DNA from: Carnegiea gigantea
Taxonomy: Eukaryota; Streptophyta; Magnoliopsida; Caryophyllales; Cactaceae
Direction of reading: 5' to 3'
DNA: 64,000 nt
Assembly: GCA_029747015.1 (NCBI GenBank)
Contig: JAKOGI010001956.1
Span: 1 to 64,000, forward strand
Made by a program: the position numbers and the translations under genes
In this document: positions 59,481 through 64,000 of the stretch, in pieces
Numbering within the stretch: the stretch's first letter is position 1
How the letters are laid out: each line of letters begins with the position of its first letter
Notes under the pieces: model-generated
Database searches by the model: none
The model's input: the letters and a program-made list of their open reading frames with translations, nothing else
Told to the model about the DNA's origin: nothing

Positions 59481-60733
59481 TCATAAGTCTGTTAATAGGC
59501 AGAAACTTCCAAGTCCATATGTCCTATAGTTCTGCCAATAGGGAGGAGAGTCAAAGTCATATGTTATAAAGTCCCGTCAATGGGTAGAAAAACATAGTCA
59601 AAGGAGACTCCCAGTTCATATGATGGTTTATAAAACGTTATACTTTTAATAAACAAGCATGTGATGTTCAAAGGTCGTATTGCTACATCATTAGTTTACT
59701 GATCATATGACATGGTTATATATTTCACTTTATAGTTATCGCTCCATGTTTTAGCAAAGAGATCTATTCTTGTATATGACCTGTTACTGTATGGTATAGT
59801 GAAATCATCAGGTTAGTAATTCTATCGCATTGAACATGATGGTTATTCTAGCGTAGATGCTAAATTCATATAGTCTGTCATCTGGCAGCATCTTCAACGA
59901 AATTTCAATGTTTATATACGGCATAAATTATATGAAACAAAGTAAGCCTTTCATAACAGAAATCCCAGCAAGTGGTGTTTAAGGGTTAACCCCTTTCTTT
60001 TCACTGAATTTATGAGTTATATGAATTTCTTATGGTAAGTTTATTGAGTATGGCTATTTTAGAGTTTAAGCTGTGGAGCGACTGCTATTTCCCCTGCATT
60101 GTGGTTGGAATATATCGTAAGGTAGGTGAGTTCTTCAAAGGGAAGGAATTACGAACAACTTTTGTAAGTTAATGTTGCACTTTAAGTATTGTTTTAGGAG
60201 AGGGGGTTATCCACTGAGCGATAATTGCTCATTCCCATCTATTACTGTTCCCTTCCCAAGTTTCTGAAGTAATAGGTAAAAGTCTGTCCAAATAAGTCGA
60301 GATGGAGTCATTGCCGTTCTAGGAGCAAAGTTACATGCTCTATATGTGTGTGCTGAAATTGTATTGTTATGTAATCTAAGTTCCGGTGTGCATATATTGC
60401 ATATCATCTAGAGTCGCTCTGTACGGCCCTGCGAGCCGATCATCTTTTAACCAAGGTTATTTATAGTTGAGATGTAACTCCAGTACTCCGGACGTGTGTT
60501 CCGTGGAGTTACACTTTTATTGTCCAATTGTTTTAGTATTGAACTGCGCTGGTTGATATGCTCCGGGTGAGTGGCCCGTAGAGCTGTGAATTATGACGTG
60601 TAGTCGTCAAGTTGGTGGGTTTTTATCGTTGCTTTTAATTGCAGGGAATTTGATACAAGGCTTTAAGCCTGAGAAACAGTCAGTTTTGAGGGGAAACTCT
60701 ATCTGTTTTGCCCCAGAATTTAAAGAAAAACGA

Positions 60734-60765
60734 TAACACTCCTAACCCTTGGGTTAGGAGTGTTA
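60734..60765. repeat. Perfect 15-bp inverted repeat at the LTR 3' end
   Basis: TAACACTCCTAACCC, a TT loop, then the exact complement, ending 2 bp before the LTR border. The hairpin stem overlaps the terminal inverted TGTAACAC motif. Confidence 0.92.
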
Positions 60766-60773
60766 CATACTAT

Positions 60774-60779
60774 GTCATC
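60774..60779. other. Junction restoring transposase frame
   Basis: The codons after the right TSD copy continue the frame interrupted at 57345, marking the insertion point within the transposase N-terminus. Confidence 0.7.
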
Positions 60780-62599
60780 CTCAACAGATGGTTTGAGTTT
60801 CATCCTAGAAGAATCTAGCGATGATTCACGAATATTGGAAAATATCATCAACAATGAAAATGGTCCGAAGTTGTTGGGGTTGGCCTTGAAGTTGAGACAC
60901 ATTAGACAACAAAGTAGGGCTTCATCATCATCATGAAGATCCTGAAAGAAGAAAAGATTTATAAAGAGAGATTGACAAGAAGCACACGATCGCCTTTATA
61001 AAGACTATTTCGTCAAAGACTCCATCTACAATAAGACTCACTTTCGATGTAGATTTCCTATGCGACAGCACTTGTTCCTTCACATAGTTGGTGTCTTAAA
61101 GAGTCATTTTGAGTACTTCCAATTGAGATACGATGGCCTCGGTAGGCATAGGTTGTCGCCACTCACCAAGTGCACTGCAACCATACGAATGTTGGCTTGT
61201 GGTACATCGGCAGATTGTGTCGATGAATATTTAAAGATTGATGAAAGCACAGCTATAGAGTGCATGAAAAATTTTGCTGCTGGGGTCATTCAAGTGTTCG
61301 GGGAAGAGTACCTAAGAAAGCTAACACAAGCTAATGTTGATCATTTATTGCAAGTGGCAGAAGCCCGCGACTTTCTAGGTATGTTAGGGAGCATTGGTTG
61401 TATGCACTGGGAATAGAAGAATTATCCCACGGGTTGGAAAGGAATATTTGCAAAAGGGGTATACAAAGTTCCCGCATTGATTCTTGAAGCTGTTGCTTCC
61501 TGCGGCCTTTGGATATGACATGCATTCTTTTGGTGCCCGGGAACCCTCAGTGATTTAAACGTCCTCCACCAATCCGATGTTCTCCAAGAGGTGTATGAGG
61601 ATCAGTCCAAAATGTGAATATGTCATCAACGGTTGTAAGTACAATATTAGGTACTATATGTCTGGCGGTATTCATCCGAGATGGGCCACCTTTGTGAAGA
61701 CCATCCCCCTTCTTCAGGGAGCCAAGGCAAAATTATTTGTTAAACGTCAAGAATATGTTAGGAAGGATGTGGAGAGAGTATTTGGGGTTCCACAAGCTCA
61801 CTTTGCCATCATCCGCGGCCTTGCACGAAACATGGATAAGACTGAATTGGGTATGACAACGAAGGCATGCATTATACTCTACAACATGATCAACAAGGAC
61901 GAGCGTGATTCGTATGACCTTAGTTTTGAATATGATGATGTGGAGGACAACACCCCGCAACCTAATGTCCAACGGAACCATCATCCGTGCTATGCAGCCT
62001 ACCTTCATAGAGCAGTATAAGTTCATAACTCAGACTTACATGCATGTCTTCAATCCAACTTGGTCGAAGAAATATAGAATTGACACACGGCGCGAAGAAT
62101 GTCACAAACATAGTTATTTTCTATTATTTGTCAATCTTTTGCGTTGTATTTTTTTTAAAAATAGTTGAACATTCATATTATATTTTTTTCATCATGTCGA
62201 ATCTTTGTATGGTAATTTGTTTTCAATTACGATCCTTCTTATTGTATTAGTTTTTAATTGAATTATACTTTCAATCCTATCTTTTTTCACTCGTTAGAAA
62301 ACAAACACATAAATAAAATAATAAAAAATTTAAAATCAATTAATCCATTTTTATGTCAACAAAATAAATATTCCTTACTTTATAAAATTTAAAAATATCC
62401 ACACATGTTACGATAGTTAAAACATAAACACAACATAAAAAATAATAAGTAATAAACTATGTTCAAATTATGGGCTTCATGATAATTAATTATTCTGAAA
62501 TGAGTTTCAGTGGCTGGAAAACTGAATGGAATGCAAGTGAAACTCCAACTGACGTGGTAGGCCTGAGTTCCAAAAATGGAACTCTAACTTAGGATGCCC

Positions 62600-62640
62600 T
62601 AAGTATATATGGGCTCACATTAATATATTTTGTTCTAGTA
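62600..62640. other. Short spacer after Harbinger
   Basis: AT-rich, nothing recognised. Confidence 0.5.
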
Positions 62641-64000
62641 TCTATACTATTATAATAGCAATCTTTACAAAATCCTAGAATGGTGCAACAAAAGTGATTT
62701 GAGGGATTTGATGTAATATTAACCATAAATATTATTTATGCATTAAATCTAAACCGTCGATTTTAAAGTTAAGATATCTCTTTATTTTATTTAAAAAATC
62801 CTCCACGATTTCGGATATACATGATAAAAGATATATGATAATCTAATAATCTAGGAAAAAAATTAAGCAATTATATTTATTCATTAAATCTAAATCAAAG
62901 ATTTTAGTTTTAAAAAAATCACCTTATCTAAGTAAAATACCTATTTATAATTTTTATTTTTTAAAAAAATCACTCATAATTTCAATTATATTCGATAAAG
63001 AATACATGATAATTTTATTATCTAAAAAAATCCAAGCAGTTAACAAGTGATAATTTTTGAAAAAACCTAAAATGTCAGCTACAACAGGAGTGATTTTCAG
63101 AATTTGATGTAATCTCAGCTATAAAAATTAGTCATCTATTAAATCTAAGGCCTTGATTTTGTATATGATATGTCTATCTATCTACACTATATTAATAACA
63201 ATATTTGAAAAATTCTAAAATACTAACACGAGAGTGATTAAATGTAAGCCTTTGATTTTGTATCTAATCTGTCTATCTATCTGCACTATATTAATAATAA
63301 TATTTGGAAAACCTTAAAATATTAACACAAGAGTGATTTGCTTGATTGGGTATAATCTTAGCCATAAATATTGTTAACTCATTAAATCTAATTTTAAAGT
63401 TTAAAAAAATAGTTTATAACTATCGTCTCTCTCCAAGAAAAATAGTGCCTTATTTTTATTTATTTTTTAAAAACAAAATTTATCTATACTATTATAATAG
63501 CAATATTTACAAAACCCTAGAACGGTGCAATGAGAGTAATTTGTAGGATTTGGTGTAATCTTAACTATAAAAATTATTTATGCATTAAATCTAAACTGTC
63601 GATTTTAAAGTTAAGATATTTCTTTATTTTATTTAAAAAATCCCCCATGATTTTGGATATATATGATAAAAGATAGATGATAATCCAATTATCTACGAAA
63701 AAAATAGGCAATTATATTTATTTATTAAATCTAAACCGAATATTTAGTTTTTAAAAAAATTACATTATCTAAGTAAAATACATATTTATAATTTTTATTT
63801 TTAAACAAAATCACTCATAATTTCGACTATATTTGATAAATGATACCTGATAATTCTATTATCTAAAAAAATTCAAGCAGTTAACAAAAATGATAATCAT
63901 CGGAAAAGCCTAAAACGCTAGCTACAATGGGAGTGACTTGCAGGATTTGATGTAATCTCAATCATAAAAATTAGTCATCTATTAAATCTAAGCCTTCAAT
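62641..64000. repeat. AT-rich repeat cluster with Helitron-like heads, 842-bp offset duplication
   Basis: Segments from 62641 and from 63483 align in order over more than 500 bp (TCTATACTATTATAATAGCA, AAATCTAAACYGTCGATTTT, TTTATTTTATTTAAAAAATC). Two shorter copies of the 60-bp head start near 63181 and 63279. Each head begins TCTRYACTAT, as many plant Helitron 5' ends do. The diagnostic 3' hairpin plus CTRR is not seen and the last copy leaves the window. No coding potential. Confidence 0.7.

Larger units (their letters stand above)
57346..60767. mobile_element. Solo LTR-like insertion, 3422 bp, exact 5-bp TSD
   Basis: TGTAACACCC...AGTGTTACA with TG/CA termini, flanked by a perfect TACTA duplication (57341-57345 and 60768-60772). 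Removing it restores contiguous transposase coding sequence. No second LTR, primer site or gag-pol is visible inside, so a solo LTR of a long-LTR Ty3 element is most likely. It contains a GC-rich segment (57760-58140), two minisatellites and a terminal hairpin. The 213-codon minus frame at 58303..58944 is low-complexity and not considered a gene. Confidence 0.82.
57318..62020 (+). pseudogene. Harbinger DDE transposase, interrupted by an LTR and decayed
   Basis: The 5' stub starts at ATG 57318 and encodes about ten residues (MSDLLSSST..) before a 3.4-kb LTR insertion. It resumes at 60768 with MSSSTDGLSF. The body includes RFPMRQHLFLHIV, YDGLGRHRLSPLTKCTATIRMLA, the CVDEYLKIDESTAIECMKNF helix, then GSIGCMHWE, where family members have an Asp in place of the second Gly (first catalytic D lost). 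After stops at W positions come SDLNVLHQS (second Asp kept, shifted frame) and YVRKDVERVFGVPQAHFAI with the catalytic Glu. It ends with TAA at 62018. Inactive by at least three independent lesions. Confidence 0.88.
53181..62599 (+). mobile_element. PIF/Harbinger transposon, with nested solo LTR
   Basis: The ends GGGCATTCCTAG and, inverted, GGGCATCCTAAG are bounded by TTA on the left and TAA on the right. Harbinger duplicates a 3-bp TWA site, so this is a near-match with one change. Inside, all on the plus strand, are a TATA box, a 5' leader with 320-bp tandem repeats, a Myb-like ORF1 and a DDE transposase. Without the 3.4-kb LTR insertion the element is about 6.0 kb, the normal size of autonomous PIF elements. 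Both genes are broken, so it is dead. It lies head-to-head with TPC1. Confidence 0.8.

Noticed and set aside
1..64000. CRISPR arrays, operons, riboswitches, prokaryotic origins
   Set aside because: The window is plant nuclear DNA; tandem repeats seen have the wrong unit and spacer structure for CRISPR.

Overview
This is nuclear DNA from a flowering plant. The evidence is one large GT-AG intron-split gene for a vacuolar two-pore cation channel, surrounded and filled by plant transposons: hAT, MULE, PIF/Harbinger, L1-type and RTE-type LINEs, Ty3-like LTR elements with a tRNA-Asp primer site, and possible Helitron ends. The species cannot be named from the sequence.

The only gene that looks functional is TPC1, on the minus strand at 52732..19351. 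I rebuilt 23 coding exons. Every splice junction is GT-AG, every phase joins, and the result is an uninterrupted frame of 735 codons plus a TAG stop. Arabidopsis TPC1 has 733 residues, and numbering here runs about +4 relative to it. Coding sequence is only 2.2 kb of a 33.4-kb gene; intron 16 alone is about 7 kb and holds at least four separate transposon insertions.

Layout. 1-5560: microsatellite, a 168-bp direct repeat, a hAT element with an exact 8-bp target duplication, a stem-loop MITE and spacer. 5561-17800: old Ty3-like LTR elements with degraded tRNA-Asp primer sites in both orientations. Element A (5561..11348, minus) keeps both LTRs but has no pol. It shares a conserved gag-like reading frame with element B (about 16461..17800, plus). 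17800-19350: spacer downstream of TPC1. 19351-52732: TPC1. 53181-62599: a PIF/Harbinger element inserted about 450 bp upstream of the TPC1 start codon and reading away from it. It has a Myb-like ORF1, a transposase, a 320-bp tandem array in its 5' leader, and a 3.4-kb solo LTR that splits the transposase after its tenth codon. 62600-64000: AT-rich repeats with an 842-bp spaced duplication and Helitron-like heads.

TPC1 should make the slow vacuolar (SV) cation channel of the tonoplast. Voltage-sensor arginines, both pore regions and EF-hand 2 are intact. EF-hand 1 and several luminal calcium-sensing residues differ from Arabidopsis, which suggests altered calcium control. The transposons all look inactive: frames are broken, catalytic residues are lost, and many sites carry C-to-T type decay.
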